Assembly (NCBI RefSeq): GCF_950023065.1
Contig: NC_088679.1
Span: 47,988,001-48,052,000 of the forward strand
Source: Planococcus citri
Taxonomy: Eukaryota; Arthropoda; Insecta; Hemiptera; Pseudococcidae
DNA length: 64,000 nt
Direction of reading: 5' to 3'
A program made the translations under genes and the position numbers. Positions 1-12,160 of this stretch are shown here, one piece after another. The notes under the pieces were generated by a model that worked only from the letters and a program-made list of their open reading frames with translations, ran no database searches and was not told the origin of the DNA. Position 1 is the stretch's first letter. Every line of letters starts with the position of its first letter.

Positions 1-52
1 TCGTAATTTTGAAGACATCTTTGAAAAATCTTGGATATGTCATGTATTCTAG

Positions 53-2344
53 CGAACAAAACCCAAAGGTTTAGTTGATTTAAGTTGTGCATACTTATAT
101 CAAGTCGACGATAGTGTATTCGATCGGCCGCATTGCTTCCAATTAGTTGAACGAGCCCTTCCATGTCTGGCTACAATCACGTATTTATCTGCGGGCTCAC
201 TGGAGCAGTTTCAAGTACTGATTCCCTTCAATAAAAATATTTCATTTAGGCTTGTGTAATATTTCTGTTCTTATTACAGGAGTGGATCAGTGCATTAAGA
301 ACCAGGTGTATCACTCAAATTTCGAGGTCCCCAAAGGCCCAGAATTTAAGAGAACTACGGTGCTTGCAATTGCATATTTTGGATGCTCACAGGTACATTC
401 TGATTTGAAGCAAAAATGACATTTTTCGCATGGATAGCATCAATTTTTCTTTTTTTCTTCAGATTACCATATAAATTAGCTCCAAATCCGTATTTTGTAA
501 TATCTTTAAATCAAGTCAAAGTTGCCAAAACCAAAGTTAAAAACAGCGGAGAACCGTTCAATGATGAACAATTTACCATAGAGTAAGAAAAAATTATCTA
601 TTCCCTGCAGAAGTTCTGATGATAAATATTTTATAAACGATGTTTTTTCAGTGATGTCCCACCCGATGTCTTGACTTTCACCATAACTTTGTATAATAAA
701 GGAAAACGATCCAAAGACACCGAAGTAGCAGAATTGACGGTGGATTTGAATACTTTAACTAATGGAGACGAGGTAGTTTCGCATTTTTGTTTTTTTTTGT
801 TGTTTTTTTTCGTATAATCTATTAATTTCTTGATTGTTTTAGAGCGAAGATTGGTTCCCGCTATCTGGTATAACACCGATTGGAGAATGGGGCTCTGTTC
901 GTTTGAGAATCCGATATTTGCATGATTTAATCATGCCTATTGAAGAATATTCACCTATGTTACAATTACTTCTTGATCCCGATCTTGAAGCTGTGAAAGC
1001 TCTTTCCGATGCCTGCCATTTGGATCGAATGCCTTTAGCCAACGCATTGTTCAGAATATTCAGGTGCTTATTATTTTCTAGTTTTCACCTTTTAATGTAC
1101 TTATCAAGAACTTCAAAATATTACCTGACGTTATTTTCGTAGATATGAGCAAAAAGAAGCCGATTTATTGAGATCTTTAAACGAAGCAGAAATCGATGAG
1201 GAAGACGAAACATCAACGTTATTTCGAGGTGCCTCTCTCACCACCACTATTATGGACCTGTACATGAAATCAGTCTGTACTTCATTTCTACAGGCTGCAT
1301 TGAAGGATACAATTTCCAAATTATTGGATAGTAAAATATCCTGCGAGGTTCGCTACCGAGAAATTATTGTTTTCTAATTATTGTGTCCGGTTTATGACCT
1401 TCTGGTTTACATTTTTTCCAGCTGAATCCGAGTAAAATGGACTCCCCAGATGATGCTTGTGGTAATGCAGAATTTCTTTTGCAAGTGCTCGACGAAGTCA
1501 CTTTATCAATATTCATGTCCGTTGATGCGTGTCCAAGGTGAGTATAATCACAACTGCTTATGTACATTTTTTGATCGTTTCATGAATCCGGCGTTCATAC
1601 ATTAGAACTTTGAGATACATTTTTGGCTGCTTACAACGATCGGTGATGAATAAATGGCCCCATGAACGACTTGTTCGTACTCGTGTTGTCTCCGGCTTTG
1701 TATTCTTAAGATTATTGTGCCCGGCGATCTTGAATCCGAGAAAGTTCAACCTTATATCAGGTATTTGTAAAAAGTTGCTTTTCAAGCTGCGTCGTTGGTA
1801 AAATATAATATAATTATTACTGGATTTGTAGATTCACCATCATCAACGGCAGCACGTTCGTTAGTGATGGTGGCGAAATGTTTACAAAACTTGGCAAACC
1901 TAATCGAATTCGGTGGCAAAGAGCCCTATATGGAAGTCGTGAATCCTTTCATATTGAAGAACAAAGAACGCATGATTATATTCCTCGATCAATTATCAGT
2001 AAGTCAGGTTTTTGTAATTTCATTTCTTATTCAGCGTATCTTACGTTGGCTTAATACATCTCCTAATAGAGTGTTTCAGAGAAACCAGATTCAATTGATG
2101 ATAAAATCAAAGGCGATTCAGCTCGAGAATTAGCTACATTACATCATATTTGTACGTCTCATTTGAAAGAGCTGCAGACTCTAAGTAAAACTCAGGTATT
2201 GTTTTGAACACATATTTTTTTCAATACCTCAATCAATTGTTTTAATTAGCGTCTATTGAATTTTAGGTGTCATTAAAGAAACTGGTAACTGTAACAGACA
2301 TGCTCAGTAAACATAAGCAAAAATATTTAGAAATTATCAGATAA
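53..2344 (+). CDS. vap: RasGAP, vap/RASA1-type Ras GTPase-activating protein (3' part)
   Basis: Partial gene; the 5' end lies before the window. Eleven coding exons: 53-214, 280-392, 463-582, 652-772, 843-1063, 1143-1347, 1422-1537, 1606-1760, 1832-1998, 2070-2195, 2267-2344 (stop TAA 2342-2344); all phases agree, giving 527 residues. Exons 53-392 encode the end of a PH domain (KGLIDLS, then EWISALR). Exons 463 to about 920 encode a C2 domain (APNPYFVISLNQVKVAKT). From about 950 comes the RasGAP domain, with the arginine finger in TLFRGASL (Arg codon 1225-1227), RVVSGFVFLRLLCPAILNPR, and the helix NLANLIEFGGKEPYM. The C-terminus follows vertebrate RASA1 closely. Family knowledge: it speeds GTP hydrolysis by Ras below receptor tyrosine kinases; SH2/SH3 domains would lie upstream. 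The donor at 1348 (GTTCGC) is weak. Orthology to Drosophila vap is inferred from domain order and similarity. Confidence 0.95.
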
Positions 2345-3195
2345 GAGTTTTCTCAATTATTAGTCTGAAGATATGTATGTGTTCGATTTAAAGGACTGTT
2401 GCGAGACAAATTTTATATTTAATGTTTTTTAGATGACGTTGCATCACATTTTTCTAAACAACAAAAATTTACTTTCTTAGGATAGTATTTTGCATGGATT
2501 ACTATTTAAAGAAGTGATTGTATCATTTTTTATATCCATTAAAAAAAAAATACAAATTAGATGGGTTATTTAAAGTTTCGACATTGATCAATGTAACTAA
2601 CGAACATAGAAAAAAAACTCATATTGCGTTGGTAATATGCGTAGTGATAAGTTTAATTTGGTAGAAGTTTAGATGTTTCCTATGTTACTATCTAATTATT
2701 GTGCTCATTTTATTCGAGTGGCTTTTATTGGGATTGTTGTTTTTTTAAGTCGATTATATTCCAAATTCTAAATGATGACATTGCTTTTAGAATTATTGCA
2801 TTTAAAATGAACAAACCTGTAGCTTGGCTGTTTTTATACTGTTTTATTTTTATGTTCATATTTTTCTAGTCTTTCATCAACATTTAAATTTGATGTAATT
2901 ATTGTTTGCAAAAGTGGTATCCGTGTTATTTACTAACGAATTATCTTAATTATTAATAGTGAAATTCAAAAACTTTCATTAACTTTATGATCAAATTTGC
3001 TTTAATGGCCTAGTTAACTGCCTAAATTTTTTTTACCGTTCTTTTAAATTACGTGTATAACTGATATAAGTATGACTAACAAATAATCAAATAAATATGG
3101 AAACTGAAATTTTGGATTTCATCGTCCTTTTATATGAAACATTACATTTATAAGGTTTTATTTTAACAGTAAATCACAGTAAAATAACGTCAGCA
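2345..3195 (+). other. vap 3' UTR and convergent intergenic gap
   Basis: AT-rich and without a supportable reading frame. The vap 3' UTR probably runs to the AATAAA at 3090-3095. The facing kish gene has a minus-strand AATAAA (TTTATT at 3157-3162) about 35 bases past its stop. The two transcripts therefore end within about 100 bases of each other or overlap slightly. No other structure was seen. Confidence 0.5.
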
Positions 3196-3563
3196 TCAAG
3201 AAAATAATATGGAAAATGCCATTATCACACAACATGCTGCAACATATGGACTTTTACGTTCGCCGATCCGTGCTAATTTCCAAAATGTCCCAAGTAATCT
3301 GTAATCCGACGAAATGAATTAATCGTTTACGTATAATAATTATAGAATGTTTTGTGTTGGTTTTAATTACCCGACTTTATTCCGATCGAGTATACTAGGA
3401 ACGATTGATCTAACATAAGCGCAAGTGCAAATCAAGAGTAATAAAACACTGAGCAAACTTTGAAAATTGAACAGAGCCGACTGAAACACCAGCAGAACAC
3501 ATTTTAACAGAGAAAGAAACAAAAAACAATAGTATCAATCAAGTGTTTGTGAAAACTTACCAT
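3196..3563 (-). CDS. kish: Protein kish (TMEM167 family), complete
   Basis: Three coding exons on the minus strand: 3561-3563 (the ATG alone, then GTAAGT), 3371-3480 and 3196-3298 (stop TGA). They join to 71 residues. The protein starts MSALFNFQSLLSVLLLLICT, a transmembrane helix, followed by SIVPSILDRNKVG, GLLGTFWKLARIGERKSPYV and a second hydrophobic helix. This is a near residue-by-residue match to TMEM167A/kish, a small two-helix membrane protein of the Golgi needed in the secretory pathway. The frame, both acceptors (TTTCAG, TTACAG) and family length (about 72 aa) agree. The gene is convergent with vap. It is too short and too split to show as a long ORF. The upstream exon before the ATG is probably 5' UTR. 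Confidence 0.93.
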
Positions 3564-5017
3564 ACTGACTGAGGAGCATACGGAACGTACCGATGAAGCA
3601 AATGATTTCTGGTTTTAAACTGTTGTTACAGTTTTAATAAATTAATTTACATTCCGAATAAAAATATATAGACATAAAAATGATTTTATTCCATAAAAAT
3701 TTATATCATCTACGTTCATTATCAGCAAAACATTTTTTTGTATGTGTATTATTTTTTAAAACAAGTGTTGCCAAAAATTAATGTTTAAAAAGTAGTTCAC
3801 GTGCAAATATTGACAGTGTTACAATACCACCATTTATAAAATTAAAAAATTTTTATTTTTAATTTTTTTTCTGCGAAGGCGAGGTTGGTGAGAAAAACTC
3901 AAAAAAGAAAGAAAAAACATCGAATTTGAATTTGAATCACAAATATGTACCTAAGAATGTGAGAAGATGCTGCAAATCTGTAAAATGTAAATACAGTAAA
4001 TACACCAAACACCAACATCACCAAAAAAAGGAAACCGTTTGGCGTTTTCTTTTTCTTCTGAAATTAATTAGTAATTATGTTTGTCTTTATTGTTATTCAA
4101 GAAATGGAAGCAAAATAAATTCCCATATACTATACATACATTCAATATTGATCATTGATAATTAAATAAGATATTTGTGATTTTGTGAAGGGTGAATGTT
4201 TTGAAAATTAAAATTAATTTTATAGCTGTTTTTGCTTCATCAATCATCATTCATCATACGCGATAATATAATTTATTATTGCAAAATACGTTTTTCATTT
4301 ATTTACTCTTACTCGTCATTTTCATTCACATCACAACAAATCGACCAGATTCCCGCTCTTGTTCTGATAACACAGGAGCTCGACTTGAAATTTATTTTAT
4401 GCGTCAAGTTGGTACTCAGAAATGTATTGATCGGCAACCGGCAAGGCGCAAAAAAGCTGTGTTTGAAAAAGAAAATGAACCAATTTTGAGAAAACTTTAT
4501 CAAGCAAGACAAGATCATATCACGTACTTTACTCTAGAATGAGATTATAATTTTTGTAAAAATTTGTAATGCAACATTTTTTTCAATATGAGTTAAGTAC
4601 CTACAATGATTGAATCATTTGCATAGGTACCTACTTAATGAAAATGTGACAAATTGTATTTTTCTCACATTTCAAAAAATAATGTTGCATTGAAACGAAA
4701 AAGGCCAAAGGGTACCTACCTGATATGTAGATGTACCTACACAGTTTTTCAGCCAAGCCAGCTTATTGTTATTAAATCAATTCGATATTTAATTAATTTA
4801 CTTCAAAATGTAGATCTGTTCAACTCTTCCCAGCATCACAAGGTGTTAACTGTTAAACGATTGTCAAAATCTTTTTTAAAGCAGTAGGTACGTAGGCCTT
4901 GTTATCTGTAAGTAGGTATTAGCATTCGAGCGTTAATTAGTGCTACGGTCATCAACTCTCAGAGTTATAGAAGTAAACTTTTAATATTTTGTTGTTATTT
5001 TTCAAAGTTGAAGAATT
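3564..5017. other. Intergenic: kish promoter side plus an unassigned open frame
   Basis: The kish 5' UTR and promoter should lie just above 3563 on the minus strand. From 3640 to 4230 the DNA is AT-rich with nothing recognisable. An open plus-strand frame at 4267-4542 has coding-like composition but no ATG before 4399 (see findings). From 4560 to 5017 there are several GTACCTAC-type words and no other structure. Confidence 0.3.
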
Positions 5018-5830
5018 ATGCTGCTTAATGTAGTAATTAATTTTAAAAATGCTATAAATTTCAATATTTTACTAACGTATTGGATTTTGACATATTATCA
5101 CATTGCAAGTGCGACTGAATTAAGAATAAGAGAAGATTCTAAATTGTTTGTGAGTTTACTCATTATACGTATTTTACTCTTTTTTGTGACATATTATTTT
5201 AAAAAGAGCAGTATTAAATATTCTTTTGTTGATATTTTTGTAATAGGTTCGATTAAACCTTAAAATAAATTCGGTCGAATATTCTAAAATATTCGCTCAC
5301 GCGATAGGATTTCGAGCTAATTTTGACCTGAGGAAATCAAAAAAACCAAAACAACTGCAGTTTAATAACGATATTAACACACATTTTCATCCAGACCAAA
5401 TTCGCAAAGTGATAGAACATTTGTTTCACTCGTAAGTTGAATAGCTATTTTAATTTTTTTTTTTTTAATACCTACTTATCTTATTGTCTGTTTAAATGAA
5501 ATGTGAGAATGATACTCTCAAAGTGGGCATTGTTTTAGTTACGGCTGGAACGGAACGGCGTGTGTGATTCGAACTATGTGTGAAATTTCTCAGATTCCAG
5601 TATACTCGTACGATGTGTTAGGCCCATTAATGAAATTAGCATTTTTGTGAGTAGAATAGATGTAAAATTAATTCGAATAAATTATCAACTAGGTATTTTT
5701 CTTTATTTATCTTTCGTTCTCTGTTATCAGTGGATCAATGGAATCGCCAGAGATTACGAAGAGTGATTGCCAGGATGCTGTAAATTGTCCTATTTCCATT
5801 CTACATTTGCTCACACACGATGGTTTTTAG
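5018..5830 (+). CDS. DM4/DM12-family protein A
   Basis: Four exons: 5018-5149, 5247-5431, 5539-5646, 5731-5830 (stop TAG); 525 nt, 174 residues, all phases consistent. The first exon has a hydrophobic segment (residues 14-28) that fits a signal peptide, but it lies unusually far from the start. Exon 3 carries the family signature, YGWNGTACVIRTMCEI, equivalent to the G-x-x-C-x-x-R-x-x-C-E core of the insect DM4/DM12 family (PF07841), and ends in MKLAF. Two more cysteines follow in exon 4 (SDCQDAVNC). The family is insect-specific, cysteine-containing and mostly secreted, with no established biochemical role. Odd: the dibasic KKR-(F/Y)-x-IFP segment of genes B and C is missing; the equivalent stretch reads LRIREDSKLFV. 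The second DM gene lies 2.1 kb downstream on the same strand. Confidence 0.82.
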
Positions 5831-7912
5831 TTATAAGATGATTCATTCGAAATTTTGATACTCAAGCTTTGAATTTATTACCTACATGAATAATTGTTTA
5901 TAGTACCTACAGATTGCTTCTTGCAAAGGAGGTGGAGGTAGGTATCCGAACTGGGGGAAAATTTTCAACTGGACAATGCTATAGATCGAAAGACTACCTA
6001 TATGCAAAAATATACCATCAGCCAAAATTTCAGGTGCTTGAATGCATTAAGTATCTACCTTTGGCGAATTTTTGAAAATCAATGCTATAGACAAAAAACG
6101 GTTCCAAACTGGCAAATGTCGATTTTGGGAAAAATGGTATCCAACAGTAACAAGCACGAACGGCGAACATTCGTGTAAAAGTTGATTATTTGGACTGATT
6201 GTAGGGCGTTTTTTGGAAAACTGGAATTTCCAAAATGCTGCCGGAGCCTCCAAAACGGTTCGAAACTACCAGTAGTCGACTCAGCACGTTGCAATCAGGG
6301 TTTGGTGTGAATTTCATTTTTCCATCTTCGTTTTGTGAAATTTAGTGAAAATTTTGATTTCCAAAAATCAGCTGGATGCTCCAGAAGTGCTGAAGACGAC
6401 TGAAAACCTGGAAACTGTTTCCAATCGATTTGTCGGGTCTGTATGGGTATATAAGTACCAAATTTCAGCTTTCTAGGTTAATTTTATGAAATTTTGATTT
6501 TTTTCACTTTGAGTCCAAAGTTGATTTTCAAATAATATGCACTTCGGCACTTGAAATTTTGGCCGGTGGTAAGTATATATTTTTTGCATGCTCTTTCGAT
6601 CTAGCTTTGCCCGGTTCAAAAATTTTACTTGCAGTTGAGGAACCTTCTTCGTTAGTATTTTTTCCAAGAGGCAAGTAGGTACCTACCTATGCCAATAGTT
6701 TATATAAAATATATTTTACAGATATAAAATGCATCGTGTTTCCATAAGGTTACCTGATAGGTACCCACTTATTGTATGTGAATCTATTAAAAACAACATT
6801 AAAACCTACAGCAGTTTTATTTATTAAGAAAAATAACATACGCATTAGGTAGGTACTCTATGATTGCAAAGAACAAAAGATTAAAGAACGCTCGATGAAT
6901 TTTTCATAAATTGGGTAACCTATTTTTCTCCCAAAAGACATAAGTACCTATTCATCGAGAACAAATGTTTAATACCCATCTATTTGACGAGTTGTTTTTC
7001 TCATGGAGCTTACTCAACCTGAAATCTACAAACATTATACTATAATTTATGTAAGTACATAGGTACAAGCACATGCATTCGTAAAGAAAACTCATTTATA
7101 AATTTGTACCTACAAAGTTAGTTTGATTTCTTGATAACCTAGATACCTATCGGTAGGTACCGTACGGAATATGGGTATCAACATCGAACAATACTTTAAT
7201 TATGTGAATCAGCTTTACTTATTTAGTTATTATTTATATTGCTGTGGGATCAGATAGGCACCTTGATTTTTGAAAATTTTAATTAAATTAAATTATATTA
7301 CAGATATTGTAGATAAAATTCATAGATTAGGTAGGTACGTATTCTTTGGAAAAGCTCAACAAACACGTTTTCACTTTTCAGTAGGTAAGACCACAATGCA
7401 TATTTTAGGGTATCGATGTAAAAAAGATCCATCATCGTTGGTAGGAATTATGCAATGAATTTTTTTTTTTATGTAAAATGCATAAATATAAGTGAATAAA
7501 TAAATAATGGAAATAATATTACCTATTCAACCATTCTAGGTTCTAACTTGTATTTACTTTGTAATTCGTAAAATGATTCAGTTTGTTAATAACTTATATA
7601 TTAACATAACCAAAGTACCAAAACCTGTAACGTCATATGTCATATATGCAAAAACCTCGATAGGTATTATTCAAAAATACCGTTGTCAGTTTTTATTTGC
7701 TCTGTAGTTACTTACAACCGTAACATTTCTTACAACTGTCATAATTACCGTTAAATAATACCTCTTTGCTGATAGGATTCCCCGAGTAAATTTTTTCTGC
7801 ATGATTTGTGCAATGTTTAAATGTACTTTTCATCATTATTTTATTTTTACCAATTTCGTTGTATATAAATTTGTTTTTCTTGTTGAAAAATGGATAATAT
7901 GTTTGAAAAAGA
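5831..7912. repeat. Intergenic with degraded inverted repeat and a weak exon candidate
   Basis: Bases 5984-6047 (starting TAGATCGAAAGACTACC) are roughly the reverse complement of 6538-6603 (ending TCTTTCGATCTA), giving a decayed fold-back of about 600-700 bp. A related, also decayed sequence lies at about 20215-20300. Several GTAGGTACCTA words occur between 6660 and 7340. At 7304-7458 two short open pieces with splice-like borders could be a terminal exon pair (see findings). Nothing else is supportable. Confidence 0.5.
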
Positions 7913-8936
7913 ATGCACGTATTTTGTAAAGTGTTCTTTATCATATCATTGTTGACTATACAAGCAACTTTTTTAACCTATAGTCAAGATATATCTCAGC
8001 AGACAAAATCTAATCGGAAAAAACGTTTTTTGATATTTCCAAAAGGCACAGTAATACAGGTAAGAAATTTGACAAATTATGTATACTTTCTCAGTGTCAT
8101 AGTGAAATGTTGAGCTACAAGTGGCGTAAAAAAATTAGTAAAATTTGAAAATGGTTTTGAAATATTTAAAAAGTTTTTTTAAAAGCTTCAAAATGATTCC
8201 TGAGCCATGATACTTACCTACTCGAATTACATAGTTAATATACCTAGGTACTCCTCCTCAACAATAAACTACATACTTGTTTTCAGCTCGTGTATTGTTA
8301 CTTAATGGCTGCATTAGGAACTGAAAACATGTTCACTGTAGGTGCCACGTTGGGAACCAATTGGGATGTGCCAGTTGACTTGGATAAGTTAATCTTTGAC
8401 GAAAAAATGAAAACGAAAGCAACTCGAAGAGAAAAACGATCACTCTATCCCAGAATCGAGTACATGTTAAATCAGTGAGTACAAAATAAAATGTTCGTAT
8501 AATTTCGCACGAGGAAATGCTCAGCGACGGTTTTGATTGTTAAATAAATATCTTAAAGTAATAAATAATTCCAGATTAAATATCGATGGTAAATCTTGCC
8601 TTAAAAACTTACTGTGCCGATCTAAAGAACGATTGAGATCACCATCGAATGCACATATTCAAAACTCGTTTATTGAAGAAATTGTGCACTTGGTTTTTTC
8701 GTAAGTAGTCGGTTATCACCGTACCACCTACCTACCTACCTACTTATAATGAAAGCCGATAAGTTCTGGTTTTTCTAAGCATGGTTTAGTTTTCTTTTCA
8801 CTTTTTTTTTTTTTTTCTTAATAGATACCCAGCATTGCCGGAAGGATGGTATGAGCCAGTTGACGAGTACGATTTTATACTAGACGAATGCGAAAATACA
8901 AAAAATTACGACAATGACGCATGTGTCATAAGATGA
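7913..8936 (+). CDS. DM4/DM12-family secreted protein B
   Basis: Four exons: 7913-8059, 8287-8474, 8575-8700, 8825-8936 (stop TGA 8934-8936); 573 nt, 190 residues with every phase matching. The start ATG is followed by a clear signal peptide (FCKVFFIISLLTIQATFLTY). Then comes the family segment KKRFLIFPKGTVIQLVYCY, a TNWDVPVDL block, a second basic site (RREKRSLY), the signature DGKSCLKNLLC, and an LVFSYPALPEGW tail. This is the normal plan of insect DM4/DM12 proteins: signal peptide, KR-x-L-x-FP-x-G, G-x-x-C-x-x-x-x-x-C. The dibasic sites could be processed, but that is an inference. Same strand as gene A; gene C lies 3.2 kb away on the opposite strand. Function unknown. Confidence 0.88.
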
Positions 8937-9663
8937 AATCGCACAGCCTTATCATTTTGTGAATTTTAATCTTAAGCAATTGTCCAAGATTTTAATAGGT
9001 ATATTTTATTTTTTCTCACCGAGCAAGGTTATCCTACAACAGTTCCATTTTAATTGTCATTTAATGCATTGTAAATATTTAACGCTTATTTTTTCATAAG
9101 ATAAAAATTTAAAAAATCTGTCTAACTGAAGCATTTACCTGAGTGTACCTACTTATTTATCAATGCATGAAACGTCAGTCATACATCAGATTTGAATTCA
9201 TATTTGACATGAGAGATGCGAAGGGGTAAGTACCTATTTGTGTGTATACGTGTAATCTATTGTGAAGTGAAAGATGGTTGTGTTGATAATTTTAGGTCAA
9301 ATAGAGTTCGGCTCGGGTTTTGAATCTTGCTCAGTATTCAGTAAAGAAATTGGGAAATTATCTTGAAAAGCATCGATATTAATTTCAACTACTAAATCGC
9401 TATCGCAAATTTCCCAACAACTTAGCTATACTATAGTTGTTACTACTCTTAGGTAATTATTATTATTATTATTATTTTTTGAAATTCAGAAGTATCAAGA
9501 GAAGTTTAAAACATTAACTGAGCGGAACGAGAGCGAAAATTTTTTGAGGATTGGCGATGGTTTTTAACTTAGGGGTCATTCCACGTCAACTGGACCAAGA
9601 AGTGGTAGGTGGGTTCGGCGATTTTTTTGAAATTTTTCCTGTGGAAAGACCTTCCAAAGGGAT
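8937..9663. other. Intergenic; unpaired outer end of palindrome 1
   Basis: 3' flank of DM gene B, then unique AT-rich DNA with a short ATT-repeat run near 9454-9470. From about 9571 (GGGGTCATTCCACGTCAACT) the sequence looks like the outer end of the palindromic element that follows, but it has no partner on the far side of that element. No gene seen. Confidence 0.4.
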
Positions 9664-10875
9664 ACCAATGGCGCAAACCGCAGCCCTCTAGCCCATTTTT
9701 AACGGCAGCCAGGGGGTGTCAAAGTTTTCAGTGAACCTAAAATATCATCCATTTCAGCAGTGGATTACTCGATAACCGCGATAGGTACCTACCAAAATGG
9801 AACTTTTTCCCATAGTTAGGGGTTTTAAAAGGATTTTTGGTGATATCATAAAAATCAGTGTTGCCACTTTTTTTCGTACAAAAAATTAGCTCAAAAAGTT
9901 TCAAAACGTAGTTTTCATATCGTTCCGACTTTCAATAATTCTGAAAAAAATATATTACGGACACTGAACAACATATTAAAAAATTGGGATGGTAACTTGT
10001 CGCAAAATTGATTTTAAAAAATGTAAAGTTTGCGAAAAAATGTGATTTTTTTATTTAAAACATGAAAAAAAGTTTTGATTGGTAAAGTTGACCCATTTGA
10101 CCCATATTTTTACGTATTCGTTGAAAAAGTTGAAAAACCCCTTCACTCGATAAAATTAACTTACTTATCACAAAAAAATCAAAATTTGAAAAAATTCAAA
10201 AAATAAACAAATTTTATTTATTTTTGCTGTGAGTGTGATTTTCATCAACTTTTTGATGAAATGAGTCAGAAAGAGGTCAAAATAAGACAACTGAATAAAT
10301 TTAAACTTTTTTTGATGTTTGGAATTGAAAATCGAATTTTTTCAAATTTTGATTTTTTTGTGATGAGTTCATCTTATCGAGTGAAAGGGGGTTTTCAACT
10401 TTTTCAACAGATACGTAAAAATAGGGGTCAAATGGGTCAACTGCTTTACCAATCAAAACTTTTTTTCACGTTTTAAATAAAAAAAAATCACATTTTTTTG
10501 CAAACTTCAAATTTTTTAAAATCAATTTTGCGACAAGTTACAATCCCAATTTTTTAATATGTTGTTCAGCATGAACAGTTGTCCATAATATATTTTTTTC
10601 AGAATTATTGAAAGTCGGAACGATATGAAAACTACGTTTTGAAACTTTTTGAGCTAATTTTTTGTACGAAAAAAAGTGGCAACACTGATTTTTATGATAT
10701 CACCAAAAATCCTTTCAAAACCCCTAACTATGGGAAAAAGTTCCATTTTGGTAGATATCGCGGTTATCGAGTAATCCACTGCTGAAATGGATGATGTTTT
10801 AGGTTCACTGAAAACTTTGACACCCCCTGGCTGCCGTTAAAAATGGGCTAGAGGGCTGCGGTTTGCGCCATTGGT
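9664..10875. mobile_element. Palindromic (fold-back) repeat 1
   Basis: The left arm starts ACCAATGGCGCAAACCGCAG at 9664 and runs to about 10197. The right arm, about 10325-10875, is its reverse complement with few mismatches and ends CTGCGGTTTGCGCCATTGGT. The spacer is about 130 bp and itself partly palindromic (CATCAACTTTTTGATG near 10243-10258). The arms share landmarks such as GTGGATTACTCGATAACCGC and its complement. There is no coding capacity; the small ORFs in it are by-products of symmetry. A transcript would form a hairpin of about 530 bp. It is probably a non-autonomous fold-back element; the mobilising enzyme cannot be told from the sequence. Confidence 0.85.
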
Positions 10876-12160
10876 CAATTCATCTTTTTTGTGTTTCTGT
10901 TTTGTTTTTTTTTCCTGTTCCTAAATGTACTCAGTAAATAATACTTAATTCGTCTATACCTACTTAAGCACATAACGATCTTGTGTCCATCTTCACAAGC
11001 TAACTTCAGAAAACAACAAATAAGTACCTACATAAGTAATTCATCGCACCATTATAATGGTCGATTTACGCAGAATTTTAACCAAAATATGAAAAATTAA
11101 ACGAGGCAATCGCAGCATAATATGAACATTTGAACGCAAGTCATTATACGAATTAGTTAAGCGAGTAACGCATCGCTCGTAGTCGTTATCCCACAACGAT
11201 TTCATTCTTAATTAATATTTCTCAAATTACTCTCACGTAGGGAATCATAATCAAACAAGCCATGGAATATATGACTGCTTTTAATCATTGACACGTGAGG
11301 TAACGTCTTAATAATGGATAAATTTTATAAAGATTTAAAGAGAGAAACGTTTTTTAGTGCCGATTCTCTCAATGACCTTTGTTAATTCCTTGTTCCTGGA
11401 TAAGTGTAAAGATTATAGTATAGATTCTCACTAAACACTTTGTAGGTATATTGAAAAAAAACTCAAGGTAAAATGATAAAACCAGTTTTTTTTTTATCGT
11501 ATTTATTTAATATATTCAATACTTTTGAACAATTTTATTTTAAAAAATTCTAACGTCGCGCACCTGTGATAGGTGAATGAAGAGAAATAGGTATATTATT
11601 CCTTTATTTCAACGTTGATAGTGTATGCACATCTGTTTAATATTATGTATGTAGTTTCAACATGTAAAAGAAAATTCATTTTGGAACAAATTAAATTAGG
11701 TATTTTTATATGCTGTTAACGTCAGTTGATTATTTTGAGACTTTTTAACCGTATTAAATCATATGTACGTCTTCATAGGTATACATCTACATACGTAGGT
11801 ACCTAGATATGCACTATAGATAGGTGGCGATATTATACTTATTAGGTACCTACCTAGATAGTACAACTACAAACTACGTGATTTTAAAGAGAGAAAAAAT
11901 CAGACTTATTCATACATGTAGGTAATAACAGTAACAACAGCAAAATGTGTATATGTACTAGGTAGTAGGTAGAAGTAGGTAATGCATAAGGTAATTAAAG
12001 TAATAATATCGCATTACATAATATTGTCAAAGTAAGTAGAAATCCACATGTCATGTTAATGTAGACGCCTAATTATTCAAGTAAGTACTTAGGTACCTAT
12101 ACCTTGTTTGTATTTTCCACTCATTTTTTATTATTATACTTAATAGTGAAAAATAAAAAA
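10876..12160. other. Intergenic, nothing recognised
   Basis: AT-rich, with dense GTAGGTACCTA words from about 11790 to 12110. The 3' end of DM gene C probably lies here (minus-strand AATAAA, read as TTTATT at 12127-12132). No other gene or repeat boundary was found. Confidence 0.4.

Noticed and set aside
8725..8750. CCTA repeat run considered as a telomere-like or CRISPR-like repeat
   Set aside because: Short simple repeat with no spacers; insect telomeres are TTAGG, and this is an intron of DM gene B.
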